A DNA stretch of 64,000 nucleotides from Proteles cristata cristata (GCA_017311185.1 JAESUZ010003525.1:17364-81363); one strand, 5' to 3'. Counted from the first letter of the stretch, positions 13,228-25,576 are shown. The notes: generated from the sequence alone by a model not told the origin. Program-made: numbers and translations.

Positions 13228-13425
13228 CTCTGCCGGGGTGCCTCAGCGAGTTAAACCTCTGACTCTGGGTTTCCACTCAGGTCACAATCTCACCGTTTGT
13301 GGGATCGAGCCCCGCACCGAGCTCCACGCCGGCAGCACGGAGCCAGGGATGCTCTCTTTCCCTTCTCTGTGCCCGTCTGCCGCTCATTCTCTCTCTCTCA
13401 AAATAAATAAACTTAAGGAAAAGAA
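13228..13425 (+). mobile_element. Old, diverged CAN-SINE
   Basis: Recognisable head (GGGGTGCCTCAGCGAGTTAA) and tail AAAATAAATAAACTTAAGG with many substitutions. Confidence 0.8.
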
Positions 13426-14053
13426 AGAGTGTGCACGGCTGCCAAAGCCGCAGTCACAAGGGCCCCAGGCCGCCACACCCGTGCCCAGCCCCTCGCTGCG
13501 CCCCTCGCCACACCCCTCCCGGCCTCGGGCTCGCCGTGGCCCCCGCATAGACACCAGCCTCGCTCTGTAAACCCCAGACGCGGCCCCGGTGCATGACTGA
13601 GAGAAGGGGAACGACAGCGCCTTGATCAGGGGGTCCGGGAGACCTCAGGGCGGCTCTGGCGCCTCCAACACAGACGACGCGGCAGAGCCGGGCCGCCAGC
13701 GACACCCTGGGCCCCGGGAAGACCGAGGCTCGGATCCTGACTGAGCCTGTGAACACAGGTGCCCGACCCCAGGCAGGCTTGTAGCTCCTCTGAGCCACAG
13801 GCCTCCGTCTCAGCGGGGAAAACGTTTCGCTCACGGGCTGAGAGCGTTCTAGAGTTCTGTGGACACAGGGCACGGGCTCCCTAAACAGCAGCAAAGGCGA
13901 AAGAGAAAAGAGCGTCCTGATCAGTCGAACATTCGGAGCCCCAGAGGCCCGGCCCTGGCGGACAGGAGGGCAGCGGCACGGTGAACGCTGGCGGCGAGGG
14001 ACGGGCCGTGTGATCTACGGCCTCGGAGCCGGCTGCGAGGGGGGACGGCCTAC

Positions 14054-14332
14054 CTGCGGTGGGTCCCAGGTCCAGACTGGAGTCGTTCAGCTCCTCCTCC
14101 TCTTCCCAGAAGTACTGGGGCGGCTGCAGGATGCGGGACTCCTCGCTCTCCTCGCTGGGGAAGCCCGAGCCAGGGGCTCCCGGGCCGGCTCCCAGGCCCA
14201 CAGCCTCGCTGGGCTCCTCTGGGTCCAGCGGCTCCAGGCCCGTGGGCGGCAGGAGGTCCAGCAGGGAGGTGGAGGTGAGGCCCTCGGGGCCGGGCTCATC
14301 GGCCCCAGCTGCACACGTGCCCAGGGACGTTC
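14054..14332 (-). CDS. PODXL2: PODXL2 coding exon 2 (acidic ectodomain start)
   Basis: The 279-base exon runs from acceptor TGTGCAG to donor GTAGGC and codes about 93 residues. It contains SLLDLLPPTGLEPLDPEEPS, a Ser/Glu segment and the acidic PPQYFWEEEEELNDSSLD. The Tyr next to a Glu run resembles a tyrosine-sulfation context, which is known for endoglycan; that role here is inferred. Confidence 0.93.
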
Positions 14333-17300
14333 CTGCACAGACACGGAAGCCAGAGGCTGTGAGAGGCCGGAAAGGCCAGGCTGGCATGAGGTTCAGACCC
14401 GCCTCCAACAGCAAAGAACCCAGGGGCGGGGGAGGGGGGTCACTCATGACACCCGGGGCTGCTGCTCACTGCACAAAGGCCAAACCGCTGAGCCCTCCCT
14501 GTGAAGGGGCAACAGGGAGATCCAGGGAGGCGGGCGGGAGAGGGCGAGCTTCACCAGGCTTGGCACCCATTGCACGTTGTTTGCTCAGGAACCGCTAGTG
14601 GCACCCATCTTCGTCACAGTGTGCTGGGTGCTCAGGGCACCGATGCAGCAAAGGATGGGTCCCTGCCTGTAAGGACTTTGCGGGCACCCTGTTCCCCGGG
14701 CTTCTGTCTGAGGCCGAACGTCTTCCCAAACTGCATTAAAAACGGGATTTGTGGGGCACCTGGGCGGCTCAGTTGGTTGGACATCCGACTTCAGCTCAGG
14801 TCATGATCTCACGGTCTGTGAGTTTGAGCTCCACGTCGGGCTCTGTGCTGACAGCTCAGAGCCTGGAGCCTCCTTCAGATTCTGTGTCTCCCTCTCTCTC
14901 TGCCCCTCCCCTACTTACGCTGTGTCTCTGTGTCTCAAAGATGGATAAATGTTTAAAAAAAATTAAAAAGAAAAAAGAACGGGATTGTATTTCATCAATA
15001 CGACCTTCTGAACAGTCTTTAAAAACCACATGAGATCACAGTTCAAACTCACTCAGTGTTGGTAATAACACGTTTGTTTAGGATCTTGGAGAATCCCTCT
15101 TTCCTCATCTATAAAACGAACGAACAAAACCCGATGTACTGATGGGCGTCTTTTCTCCTCCCCTCTCGCTCGCACTCACTTAGAACAGGAAGACAGCGCT
15201 ATCTGCCAGTTCCACAACTTAATCACACAAAGATTACTAGCTGGCTATATGTCTTCCGGGAAGTGGCTTCAAACCTCTGTCTCCTCGTCCAAAACTTAAG
15301 GAAGGGGGGTGAGATGGCCTCCACGCTCTCTGCTCCCAGACGAGCATTCAGCGATGCAGCGAAGAGACAGGCCCTGCCACCCCTGTTGCGCACCGTGCCC
15401 TGGCTTGAGCAGCTCACGGGAAGTTTCCGCAATGCACTTGAGAGCTAACGTTCTTGGTGCCGTGTGCTAAACGCTTTGCAGGCGTTACCTGAACTTGACT
15501 CTGCACAGCCACCTTATGCAGGAGTGGGAAGCCCCGAGCCTGGCATCCAGGGTGGGGTGGAGACGGCGTGGCGGCCATGACCTGACAGCATGGGACCGTG
15601 AACGCCACACACGGTGGGAGGGAAAGCCCTCCGGGTGAACGGGTGGCGCGGTGACGAGGCACGCGGGAGACGATCAGCAGGTCCTGAAGTGGAACCCAGA
15701 AGGACGTCGTGTGCCGGGAAAGCAGGGCTGTGCCCGGCTCCCCCGAGCCGCTCTGGGTTAGCTAGGTCTCCCCCAGGGGCCTCGGCTTCCTCATCTGTGA
15801 CGCGGGGACAAACATTTGAGGGGCAGAAGCCAGCTCATTACAGCTCTCGGGGAGGGACCGCGAACGAGGTCAGCTCCCGACAGACGGTGCTACAGCGAGC
15901 AGGCTGCGTCCCGCGCGCTAAGTGTATTCTCCTGCGGACTGGGGCGTTCGTGGCCGGGAACAGAGGGTGTTCGAGGCAGGCAACGGCCAGTATCTTCGAA
16001 TATATTAAAACAAAAGGTCGATGTGAATAACAAGGGCCAGAGTGAGTCTAGGTGACTCCATGGGAAAAACCAGGATGGACGCGTGGCAACACCGGGAGGC
16101 ATCTGAGCCTCCAGAAGCCTGGAAACTTGGGGGCACAGAAGCCACCTGTGCCCCCATCCCCCCCAGCTCCCGCTCCTGCTTCCGGCCTCTGCCTGAGAAG
16201 TGCTCCCCGGAAGCTCGCGGTCTAGGCCAGGCACCCGCCTCGTACCCCCGTCTTCCACACCGATTCCTGAACTTTCCTCACCAAAGCGAAACAGGCCCTC
16301 TGACAGCCTCCCTCCCTCGCGCGGTGTGTCCTGTGTCTGATTCCACTCAGTCATTCCAGGGAGTGGGGCCTCGTGCCGTCAAGGTCAAAGAGCTAGTTAA
16401 CAGAAGAGCTCTAATGGGCTGGTTTCTGCTCTCGAAAATGACCACCGTGTGTGGAAAGCGTAGTCTAAGTTTTCTATACGATGCCGGCAGGCATGACGGC
16501 CCCGACTGGCGGAGGTGGGACCCCCCCCAAGACGGGCTTACCTGGAAAACCTCATGCAGTCCACGAAGGAAAAAAATGCCAATTGATGAGAAAGGTTTGT
16601 ACTCATTACATAAAATTTTTACAGACCCCCAGGGATCTGTAAATCTTTGTAAATCCCGGCCAATCTGTGAAAGGCCATTGGGTGAACATCTACAGACCAG
16701 CGCCTAGCAGCTATGCCGGAGTCAGCCTGCATCGAAAGGTGCAAACTGGTTTTCTTTAGGAATTCCCGGAATTTTAGCCTCCAAAAAACCACTGGCAATT
16801 TGCATTGCCTCTCTGAGGCCTGAGAGCTGCCTCTCTCGGAGCGGAGCTGTGGCCCGCTGGGAGCCAAGTCACTCCCTGCTAGGCCTCAGTCCGGCTCTGC
16901 AGAGCGGCTCGGACCTGGAGAAAACGACGCGCCCTCTCAAGGAAGGTCTGACCAGCAGTCCTGCTGACGACCCACCTCTGCTGATCAAATACCGGCTCCT
17001 CGGGGAAGCTCTCTGTGCAGACGGTGAAGCGAGTTCCCGCACTCTCCAAGCCTCTCCCCTCCACCTGTCAGGCGGGGAAGCCACGGTCTTCCTCCCCCCC
17101 CTCCCCCTCCGGCCTTCTCTTCCTTTCCCACCTGGGTCTAGCAGCAAGGAACAGAGGTTTTGATCATCGTGCCGAAAAGCTGTGTGAAAACGGCGATCTG
17201 GGCTTTCACTCCCTCTCCACTACCCAGTTCCGTTTTCTTGAAGCCATTTTTCCCCTGTGATGATTATTTCTTCTTTATATAGACCTTGATATTCTCAAAA

Positions 17301-17885
17301 GCCTTGGCAATGGGTGATCATTCAAGCAATTGCGAGAGGCTACTTATTTCCAGACTTGACCACCAAACAGTAGCGAAGACCTAAGCACTGCGTATAATTG
17401 CCTTTGCGCTTGATAATTAATCTGCTTTAGTTGAGACTCTAGCTGATTTACAAGTTCAGAATTGCACTCTTTGTGACTTTTTTTTTTCTTCCAACACCTA
17501 AAATGTTCTGTGACTTCATCACTCCCAACAGAGAAAGAGGGAGAAAAATAAAAGGAGGCACCGGAAAAGGATTTGGGGGCCAGCCTCAAAGGATTGATCG
17601 AAAATGTGACCCAAACTCAGAAAAAGAGGCGAATGAAGCAGGCTTACTTCTTGGTGGTGGTGAAAAAAACAAGGCCTTAGTAATCCCTGTGTTTTATCTC
17701 CCTCGCAATCTGTTCCTGATCCAAACACCCTTTCCTGATGTCTCCCATCAGCAGCTTCGAAGCGCAGATCTCCCTAAGCCCTTGCCAGACACCAATAGGG
17801 GCCGCGCGCCCAGCCCCCACAGCCCCCACACCTGAGTGTCAGCTACAACAGAAATAGTCTAGCACAATCACCGTACCGCGAGCGT

Positions 17886-17921
<36 letters not shown>

Positions 17922-19776
17922 TCCCATATGTGTCTGGATGTGTCTGAGAAGCAACGTTGAAGAGTTCTGGAAGAGCTTCTAAGGAAAGGTGTGTAAGAAA
18001 GAGACACTGCTAAACACACGCTTCGCCGAAAGGAAGGCGATAACATACATTGCAGACACCGTGAAGTGCGGACGGTGGGTGGGGGGGGGAGGCGGGGAGG
18101 GGTGAAGCTGCCAGCCCAGAGGCATGGCTAGCCACAGCTGGGCACGGATCCTGACCCACTCTGCTCGCCAGCTCTGGTGTGGCTGTCGCACAAAGAAACG
18201 GCAGGCGAGTCAGTATTTCACGCGTGTATTGAATCTTATGTCTTATGCAGACACAGACACGGTGCGAGTGGGTGTCGGACACAAGACCGGATGGACGTTT
18301 CTGTGCACACCCCTTAGGTCCCTGCCCGTCCCGGGACTGACGGTGGAGACACAGAGCCCTCGCTGGCTAACCCTTCCCGGGTCATGCTCAGGAGCGGGAG
18401 GCCCCCTTCTCCCGTCTTTGCCCCTGGGATTCTGACACTTACCGGCGGGGCCCATCTCACTGCAGTCTCGCCTTCATCACTCAGATCGTCGCCGGGCCTG
18501 GGCCTCTGTGGGTTAACTGCACGGGAGGTGACCAAGTAGCCAGTGTCCCAGGCAAACTCGCACACACACGCACACCCGTCACACGCCCGTGTGTCCGTCA
18601 GAAGCGCAGTCGCCCAAGGCTGTCCGATAAGTGAGCACGCAAGCGCACACACGTGTGCACACACACACTCATCCCAGCACGTCCCTCCACCAACCCCGGT
18701 TAGCAATCGCCCCTTAGTACGTACTCGCGACATAGCGCCCCCTCTGCTGTGTCCCCCGCGGAGAAGGTGCCCACCCTTGCGGCCGGCACCGCTCCCCCCG
18801 CCACCCCCCACCCCTCACCCCGCGCCGGCGGCCCGGCTCCGCCGCGCCACACACCTGGGCCCGCCCGCCCGGCACACACCTGCATCCGTGTCTGCCCCGC
18901 GGACGCTGCTCAGCCTGCTGTCGCGGGCACATCCTTTCACACCGGCCCCCACGGCCCCCGCCGGCACCCACACCCCCCAACGCGCTCGTGCACCGCTGAC
19001 TGGAAACGGCGGCTCGGAAGGTCTCTCACACGCACGCACCCCTGCGCGGCCGCGGCGCAGGAGCTCTCCAGCAGCGCCCTTGTCACAGGCTGGCCTGGTG
19101 GCTGTCACACCCTTTTTCTTTCTTGTTTTGGTCGGCTCCCAATCAAGTTGCCCCGCACCGTCTAGACAGGCTGTGCCCATGACACACCGCGCTCCCGGCC
19201 GGCGGCACCGCACGCGCGTAAACACACACCCTCGCTGTCGCAGCCGCTGTGTGTACGGCTCCTGGGCACTTTCCGCCCGCGCCCCACGCTCACTGTGGTG
19301 TCCTCACGGGCCCGCGCGTCTCGGGGGCCTGTCGCCGAGCCCGCGCCCAGGGCCCGCCCTCCTCTGGCCGGCGCCCCCGCCCTCCCCAGAGCCCCCCCAG
19401 CAGAGCCCCCCGGGGGCGTGCAGGCGCGCCCTCCGCCACGCTCCTCGCGCCTCCCCTGCGCGCGCGTGTGTGTGTGTGTCCACACGCACGCCCCCGCGCC
19501 GGGAACCGCTCTCACGCGGCACACGCGGCGGCCCCACGCCCCCGCCCCGGGCGCGCGCGTCGCGGACCGCGCGGCAGCCCTGCCGGGCCCCGCGCTCCCG
19601 CGCCTCGCGCCCCGGCCCCTTTGTTGGCCGCCGGAGCTGTCCAGCACCGCGCGCCGCCGCCGCCGCCCGCCCGGCCCCGCCGCCGCCCGCCCGCGCGGCG
19701 CGCACTCACCCGCGGCCAGCAGCAGCAGCGGCGGCAGCAGCGGCGGCAGCCGGGCGGCCCGCAGCAGCCGGCCCAT
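14054..19776 (-). CDS. PODXL2: PODXL2 (endoglycan), exons 1-2 only; continues beyond the left edge
   Basis: Podocalyxin-like 2 is a CD34-family sialomucin: a type I membrane glycoprotein whose acidic, sulfated N-terminus can serve as a selectin ligand. Exon 1 coding 19776-19710 gives MGRLLRAARLPPLLPPLLLL, a signal peptide with an Arg-rich start and a Leu-rich core. Exon 2 is 14332-14054 and reads GTSLGTCAAGADEPGPEG and onward to ILQPPQYFWEEEEELNDSSL and DLGPTA, closely matching human PODXL2. The junction is in phase (G|GA) and the exon 2 donor is GTAGGC. The mucin stalk, transmembrane segment and cytoplasmic tail are not in the window. It lies downstream of MCM2 in the same orientation, as in human. 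Confidence 0.93.
14752..14985 (+). mobile_element. Felid CAN-SINE in PODXL2 intron 1
   Basis: Full copy, GGGGCACCTGGGCGGCTCAG to an A-rich tail. Confidence 0.94.
17883..17921. repeat. Alternating CG/CA dinucleotide tract
   Basis: GTGTGCGCGCGCGCACACAC continuing as CA repeats: 39 bases of unbroken purine-pyrimidine alternation. Confidence 0.95.
19710..19776 (-). CDS. PODXL2: PODXL2 coding exon 1 (signal peptide)
   Basis: Twenty-two codons plus one base from ATG at 19776 to GCC GCG G before donor GTGAGT at 19709. The context CACCATGG is a good Kozak start. The product is a Leu-rich signal peptide with the remembered PODXL2 start MGRLLRAARLPPLL. Confidence 0.92.
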
Positions 19777-20050
19777 GGTGCAGCCGTCGCCGCCCGCAGC
19801 CGCAGCGGCGCGGCGCCTCGGCCGGCGTCAGGGGCCGCGCGGGCGGCGGCGGCGCGCGCCCGCCCCATTGGCCCGCGCGGCCGTCACTCACCCCGGCCCC
19901 GCCCGGCCGCGTGCCGCGGGCGCGCCCCCGCGGAGACGAGGCGGGCGCGCGGGCGGCGGCCCCTCCGCACGGTGCCCCCCCACGCTCCCCGGGGCCAGGC
20001 CGGCCAATCAGCGCCGCGCGTGCCTGGGGAGGCGGGGCCGCCACCGTGAC
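19777..20050 (-). promoter_or_regulatory. PODXL2: PODXL2 promoter region
   Basis: TATA-less, CpG-rich sequence directly upstream of the PODXL2 ATG. On the gene strand a CCAAT box lies at 19871-19867, about 90 bases before the start codon; another CCAAT lies on the plus strand at 20004-20008. The start site is not determinable from sequence. Confidence 0.6.
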
Positions 20051-22257
20051 CTCCCGGAGCCCGGCCTCGCACCTCGCGCCTTCGCGGGCGGACGGAGGCC
20101 ACCTGCCTGGGGCGCAGGGTCGGAGGGGGGCGCGCCCGCCCCACCTACTCATCCATCCCACTGGAAACCTCTGCTGCGCGCCCAACGGGCAGCGGGTGGT
20201 CACCTGCACGGAATGACACTGTCCAGGGGAGCCAGGAGTGACCCCGATGCTGGGGATGTGAAGAGTACCTTTAACCCGACATAACCTGAACGGGGACCCT
20301 AGGAGGGCGGGGCCGGGAAGTCTCAGGGGAACCTTGGGCTGGGCAAGCCCTGATGGCCAAGGCAAGAGAAAGACCAGGCGAAGGCCCCGGGCCGGGAGCG
20401 AACCACTAATGGCACTGCAGCCAGGTAGTCTAGTGCATTCGAATTGGCTCAGACCTTCAGCGAAACTCTTCGCTCCTCTGGGCCCTGGTTGCCTCATCTG
20501 TTATATATGGGCTTTCCGTTTTAGGGCAGCGTTTTTTAACTTCCGTTGAGCGTTTTGACCCTTTGGGCAACTGAAGTTCACTTACGCGCCACGCACCATG
20601 ACAGTGAACAAGACAGCCACAACCCTTATTCTCAGAGCTTAGTCTAGAGGACAGGAGGCTTAACGGTCAACGCGACACTCCTGTGATCGCATAATTAAGT
20701 TGTAGTAAAGTCTGTTAACACGTACTATAAGCAGCTATAAGAGTACGGAAGGGAACCGTTACACATGAATTCTTGAAGAAACATTTAATCTAGCACCTGG
20801 ATGGATGCGGAGGTAGGAGGTTAAGAGGTTGGGTTAGGGAGCGAATCTTCCAGGCAGAGAGAAAGGTGCACTGGTAATTCCTGAGTTAGAACAGAGCTCA
20901 GCTTCTTTAAGGAACAGAGAAAAGTCCTGACCCTTTCAGAATTACTGCAACTTAAACATCTGCAGCAGTGATAATTAGGTGGAGTTTTACTTAATATATA
21001 TTTGGAAAACACTGCTTTTAATAAAATAATTATATTGAACCTACTTTTTCAAATTATATTCTCACCGCACCATCCAGGGGTAGATCACTAGGTATTGCAG
21101 ATTATCTCGAAGGACTCTTCCAGGACTAACTACTTAAGGGAAGCAGGAGTTAGATAGGTGGAAATGGGTCCCAGGCAATGGATAGAACATGAGCACAAGG
21201 TAGCACGGTATGGTAATACAGGGCATATCTTATTTAGGGGGATGATGAATTTCAAGACTAGCATGGGGGCAGGAGACAAGGTTGGAAAGACAGGTGACTT
21301 AGGAGCTAAATGCCCTAATTAATCTTTGGTTAATTTGTAGGAAGTGATGATAAAGGAGGAAGTGGCACACAAGGAGAAAGTGGTGGTCTAAGAACATAAT
21401 GAAAAGCAGTACCATAAAATTAGAACCTTAGGTAAAGGTATTCTTATTAACAGAACTACATCCTTCTATTTAGCTTGTGGTCAATTGAACTCCACAGGCC
21501 ATTTGAGTCTAGGACATTATGGGTTCTAGGTAGGTGGGGATGGGCTAGTAAAAGATCTTGCCCGGCATGATAAGTCTGGACTTCTGTTTCTTAGACAGGA
21601 CTCATGTCATGTGCTTTAGAGAAGGTTGAGGGCCACAGAGAGGAAGGACTATAGACCCAAGAAAGAGCAACATTGCCACTGCCGGTGGAGGGATTGCTGC
21701 TGCAGTAAACCCGCTGGCGGACGGCAGAAGGCTGACCGAGGGCTGGCACAGTAGATTTGAAGTCACTCCAGGGACCAAGACGTGGAGAATGAACTGAGTC
21801 GTATTGACGGTGTTTCGGGGGCTGTTCTCTATGCGAGTACAAGTTAAAGGAGCCCTAATTTACAACGTCTCACCCAAAAAGCCCAGTGTTTACACCAAGG
21901 AAGTTACGGTCCTGTTATTCTGAACTGTGTGAAGTTCATGAACATTCTACTTTTTATAGTAACCTTTTTCTTTTTAGGAAGGACCAAGTAACAGACGAGA
22001 AATCCAGGAAGACGTCATGAAAAACAACTGTTAAAGCTGAGGGTATCTGACTTGGGAAGAGACGACTAGGGTGCATCTACACCCGTCACCCGTCCTTCTG
22101 TCCGGCCTCTCCTCCACCCGGCTCACCGTTGTATGATCTGTCTCCTTTACAAGGACTTCCATTTTAGGGTAGCTCTTCTCTGACAGTGTCAACTCTTTTT
22201 TTTCCCCCCCTCTGGATCATTTTCATTAGATACAAACATGGCCCAGAACCTCTCAAT

Positions 22258-22377
22258 TTAGGAGGAGCAGGAGGAGGGAAGAGGGGAGGAGGGGAAGGGG
22301 GAGGAGGGAAGAGGGGAGAAGGAGGAGGAAAGGGGGAGGAGGGGGAGGAGGAAGAGGGAAGGGGGAGGAGGAGAAAA
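22258..22377. repeat. GGA-rich purine tract
   Basis: About 120 bases of G and A on the plus strand (GGAGGA/GGGGAGG units) with a single interrupting C. Many G runs of three or more. Confidence 0.95.
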
Positions 22378-22832
22378 AAGAAAAAACTGGGGGATATGAA
22401 ATCACGCTACTGGTACACTGTATACACAACCCCGTTTTCCCCTTCTGCTCGTGATTCCTACACACAACAGGAAGAGACCTATCCACACGAGTCCAAATCG
22501 GCACCAGAAAACAAGATGGGATCAGTCGGTGTTCTGAAGCGAGGAGGAATTGCTTGAAAGATAAGAAGTAAATGAGATGTAATTGATGGAGGGAACCACA
22601 GTCCAAAATGCATGCCTGTCTAAATAGTCTTAGGTTAAAGAGTAAATCACAATATAAATTTTAGTCTATTTAGAAATTAACGACAATGTAAGAACACTGC
22701 GTCTCAAAATGCATAGAATACAGCCAACAATTCACAGAAGAGTTTTTATAGCTACAAATGTATTTATTGCGGGGGAAAAAAACCACAGGTTAAATGTAAA
22801 TGAACTAAGCATTCAATTTAAAGAGCTTTAAA

Positions 22833-22835
<3 letters not shown>

Positions 22836-22864
<29 letters not shown>
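22836..22864. repeat. (CA)n microsatellite
   Basis: About 14 CA repeats. Confidence 0.95.
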
Positions 22865-22866
<2 letters not shown>

Positions 22867-22921
22867 AAATACACAAATCAATAAAATTCTGTTGTTAAAA
22901 TAACAATAAAAACTCAGTAGT

Positions 22922-23146
22922 GGGGCGCCCGGGTGGCTTAGTCGGTTAAGCGTCCGACTTTCACTTAGGTCATGATCTCGCGGTTCGTGGGTTTGAGCCC
23001 TGCGTCGGGCTCTGTGCTGACTGGCAGCTCAGAGCCTGGAGCCTGTTTCAGTCTGTGACTCCCTCTCTCTCTGACCCTCCCCTGCTCACGCTGTCTCTCT
23101 CTCTCTCCTAGAAATAAATAAAACATTTTAAAAAATTAAAAAAAAA
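22922..23146 (+). mobile_element. Felid CAN-SINE, young subfamily
   Basis: CTTAG-type head and CTCCTAGAAATAAATAAAAC tail; flanks ACAATAAAAACTCAGTAG and ACAATAAAAACTCGGTAG form a near-perfect duplication. Confidence 0.95.
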
Positions 23147-23358
23147 AAACAATAAAAACTCGGTAGAACTGATTGCTAAAAGCCTGTTATTTCAAAAAAC
23201 AAAACAGTCAAACCTTTAGTATAAGATAGAAAACAAAGACATTCGTAAATACCATGAGGAACGAAAAAGGGAACTAAACTAGACATGAGATTTTTAAACT
23301 ATAAGCAAAACTTGACATATATCAATAAAACTTAAAATGTAGTTGAAATGAATACTTC

Positions 23359-23575
23359 TGGGGTGCCTGGGAGGCTCAGTCGGTTAAGCGTCCGACTTTG
23401 GCTCAGGTCATGATCTCACAGTTCCTGGGTTCAAGCCCCGTGTCGGGCTCTGTGCTGACTGCCAGCTCAGAGCCTAGAGCCTGCTTCAGATTCTGTGTCT
23501 CCCTCTCTCTCTGACCCTCCCCTGCTCACGCTGTCTCTCTCTCTCGAAAATAAGTTAAAAAAAAAGTTATTAAAA
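23359..23575 (+). mobile_element. Felid CAN-SINE, mosaic type
   Basis: CTCAG-type head but GACTGCCAGCTC and CTCTGACCCTCC body. Flanks AATGAATACTTCT and AATGAATACTTTT. Confidence 0.94.
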
Positions 23576-23894
23576 AAAATGAATACTTTTAAGGAATATA
23601 CAAATTACTGAAACTGATTCAAATAGTAGAAAACTAAACAAACCGTGGAGAAAATTAAAAGACATTAAGTAAAAATCGACTCTTAAAAGACACAGAAGTC
23701 CCCTTTGGAATGAGTGTATCCTGTCAAACCTTCAACATATAAACTCCTCCAAGCAAAGTTAGAAAGCATTCCATTTCACTATACGAGGCTGGTATAACTC
23801 TGATGCCAAAACAACTAAGAATAATAAAAACAGAAAAAATCCTAAGCCAATCTTCCTGAACACAGATACAACTTCCATAAAGAAAATATGAGCG

Positions 23895-24090
23895 GGGCGC
23901 CTGGGTGGCTCGGTTAAGCATCCAACTTCGGCGCAGGTCATGATCTCATGGCTCATGGGTTTGAGCCCTGCGTCAGGCTCTGTGCTGACACCTTGGACAC
24001 TGGAGCCTATTTCAGATTCTGTGTCTCCTTCTCTCTCTGAGCCTCCACTGCTCTCTCTCTCAAAACATAAGCATTAACAAAAAAAACGAT
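23895..24090 (+). mobile_element. Felid CAN-SINE inside L1
   Basis: Copy with a short head deletion (CTCGGTTAAGC); inserted within the L1 fragment; short flanks GATGAGC-like. Confidence 0.92.
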
Positions 24091-24219
24091 GAGCAAGTCG
24101 ATTTAGCAATGTACTAAAAATATATTATGATTAAATAGGGCTTAACCCAGGGATGTAAGATTGGTTGAGTATTAGCAAAAGTCACTAATTTCGTTCTCTG
24201 CATTAAAGAGTCAAGAAAC

Positions 24220-24458
24220 AGGGGCACCTGGGTGGCTTAGTCGGTTAAGCGTCCGACTTTCGCTTAGGTCATGATCTCACGGTTCGTGGGTTCGATCCCC
24301 GCGTCGGGCTCTGTGCTGACTGCCAGCTCAGAGCCTGGAGCCTGTTTCAGTCTGTGACTCCCTCTCTCTCTGACCTCCCCTGCTCACGCTGTCTCTCTCT
24401 CTCTCCTAGAAATAAATAAAACATTAAAAAATAATAATAATAAAAAAATAAATAAAGG
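24220..24458 (+). mobile_element. Felid CAN-SINE, young subfamily, inside L1
   Basis: CTTAG-type head, (AATA)n tail, flanks GTCAAGAAACA on both sides. Confidence 0.95.
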
Positions 24459-25348
24459 TGTCAAGAAACAGTAATTTCGAGACATGCCCTCAAAGGTGCA
24501 TGGGATGAGACTTAAAACGTACTCCTTTTAAAAGGAACAAAGCCTTAAGAAGTAAACAAGAAATAAAAGGAAACTTCTTTAATTCAATAAAGGATATCTC
24601 TCAGAAACCTATCGCAATCACCAAACTTAATGAAGAAACATTAGAGGCGTTCCCATGTAAGTGAGGAATAAGGGATCATTATTTCCAACACAAATACTGA
24701 ATATTTTGTAACAGACCATGCATGCAAAAAGGCATGATAAAGGAAAAGGATGAAAAGTGTTGGAGAAATTTTGGTAAAACTAAGTATTTGCAAGCATATG
24801 TAGAAAACGCCTAATTCCGAAGAGTTCATAAGAGTTCAGCAAGATTTCTGGATACAAAGATGCATATAGAAATCAGTAACTTTACTATGTATAATCAATA
24901 ACCAACTAGAAGAACAGTAGGAAAAAGGATTCCATTCACAACAACAACAAGCTAATAATAAACCAAACTAGATTATGAGAATGAAATGGAGAAACAGCTG
25001 AAGCTTTGTCTAACACCAGAACAAAAGGGAAGATGTATCTTGTCTTCCGGATACGAAGATTCGATATTATAAAGATGTCAGATTAATCAAATTTGATGCA
25101 ATGCCAACAAAAAAAAAAAATCCCAAGAGACCATTTTATAGGATTTGACAAGCTGATTTTAAAAATCATCTAGAACAGAAAACATCCAACAAGAGCCAAG
25201 GAAATTATTATCAAAATATAGTATAAATATACAAATTAAAATACCGTGATATTGAAACTGGACTAGATACATAAATCAATTAAATACAACAGAGAGGTCA
25301 AAAATAGACCTCAGTGCACATGGAAATTTATGATAAAGAAAGCTTTTC

Positions 25349-25561
25349 TTTTTTTTTTTTTTTTTTTAATAGTTTAGTTTTGAGACAGAGACAGAGCGTG
25401 AGCAGGGGAGGGGCAGAGAGAGAGGGAGACACAGAATCCAAAACAGGCTCCAGGCTATGAGCTGTCAGCACAGAACCTGATGCAGGTCTCGAACACATGA
25501 ACCGTGAGATCATGACCTGAGCTGAAGTCGGACGCTGAACCGACTGAGCCCCAGGCGCCCC
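25349..25561 (-). mobile_element. Felid CAN-SINE
   Basis: Reverse copy with a long poly-T start, flanked by AAGAAAGCTTTTC at 25336-25348 and 25562-25574. Confidence 0.95.
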
Positions 25562-25576
25562 AAGAAAGCTTTTCAA

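Larger units (their letters stand above)
1..14053 (-). other. PODXL2: PODXL2 intron 2 (partial)
   Basis: No PODXL2 exon or other gene is recognisable. It holds a HAL1-like LINE (1-2150), ten felid SINEs, several MIRs and a short 15-base minisatellite. The stretches 2150-3770, 4346-5726, 5954-7680, 7836-8960 and 9446-10638 are low-repeat, moderately to highly GC-rich DNA in which I see no feature. Confidence 0.75.
14333..19709 (-). other. PODXL2: PODXL2 intron 1
   Basis: A 5.4 kb intron between the signal-peptide exon and exon 2. It holds one SINE (14752-14985), faint MIR traces near 15465 and 15750, and a CA/CG alternating tract at 17883-17921. The stretch 16050-17850 looks unique, with an AT-richer block at 17160-17480 that might be regulatory; this cannot be shown from one sequence. 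Confidence 0.7.
18700..20150. other. CpG island at PODXL2 exon 1
   Basis: About 1.4 kb of very GC- and CpG-rich DNA around PODXL2 exon 1, including alternating CA/CG stretches at 18540-18680 on its downstream flank. Long open frames on both strands here are composition artefacts. Confidence 0.85.
23590..25330 (+). mobile_element. L1 LINE fragment (ORF2 region, decayed)
   Basis: L1-type text such as CACTATACGAGGCTGGTATA and CTCTGATGCCAAAAC near 23780-23810. Split by SINEs at 23895 and 24220. No intact reading frame. Confidence 0.75.

Noticed and set aside
13454..13894. Minus-strand frame of 146 codons just downstream of PODXL2 exon 2
   Set aside because: It does not resemble the acidic/mucin region expected for PODXL2 exon 3 and has no supporting splice sites; treated as intron.
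18543..20216. Long plus-strand open frame (over 500 codons) rich in Pro, Arg and Ala
   Set aside because: It is antisense to PODXL2 exon 1 inside a CpG island; stop codons are rare at this GC content, it has no domain, and it crosses the real exon and promoter.
22186..22557. Gly/Lys/Glu-rich open frame
   Set aside because: Translation of the GGA-rich purine tract.
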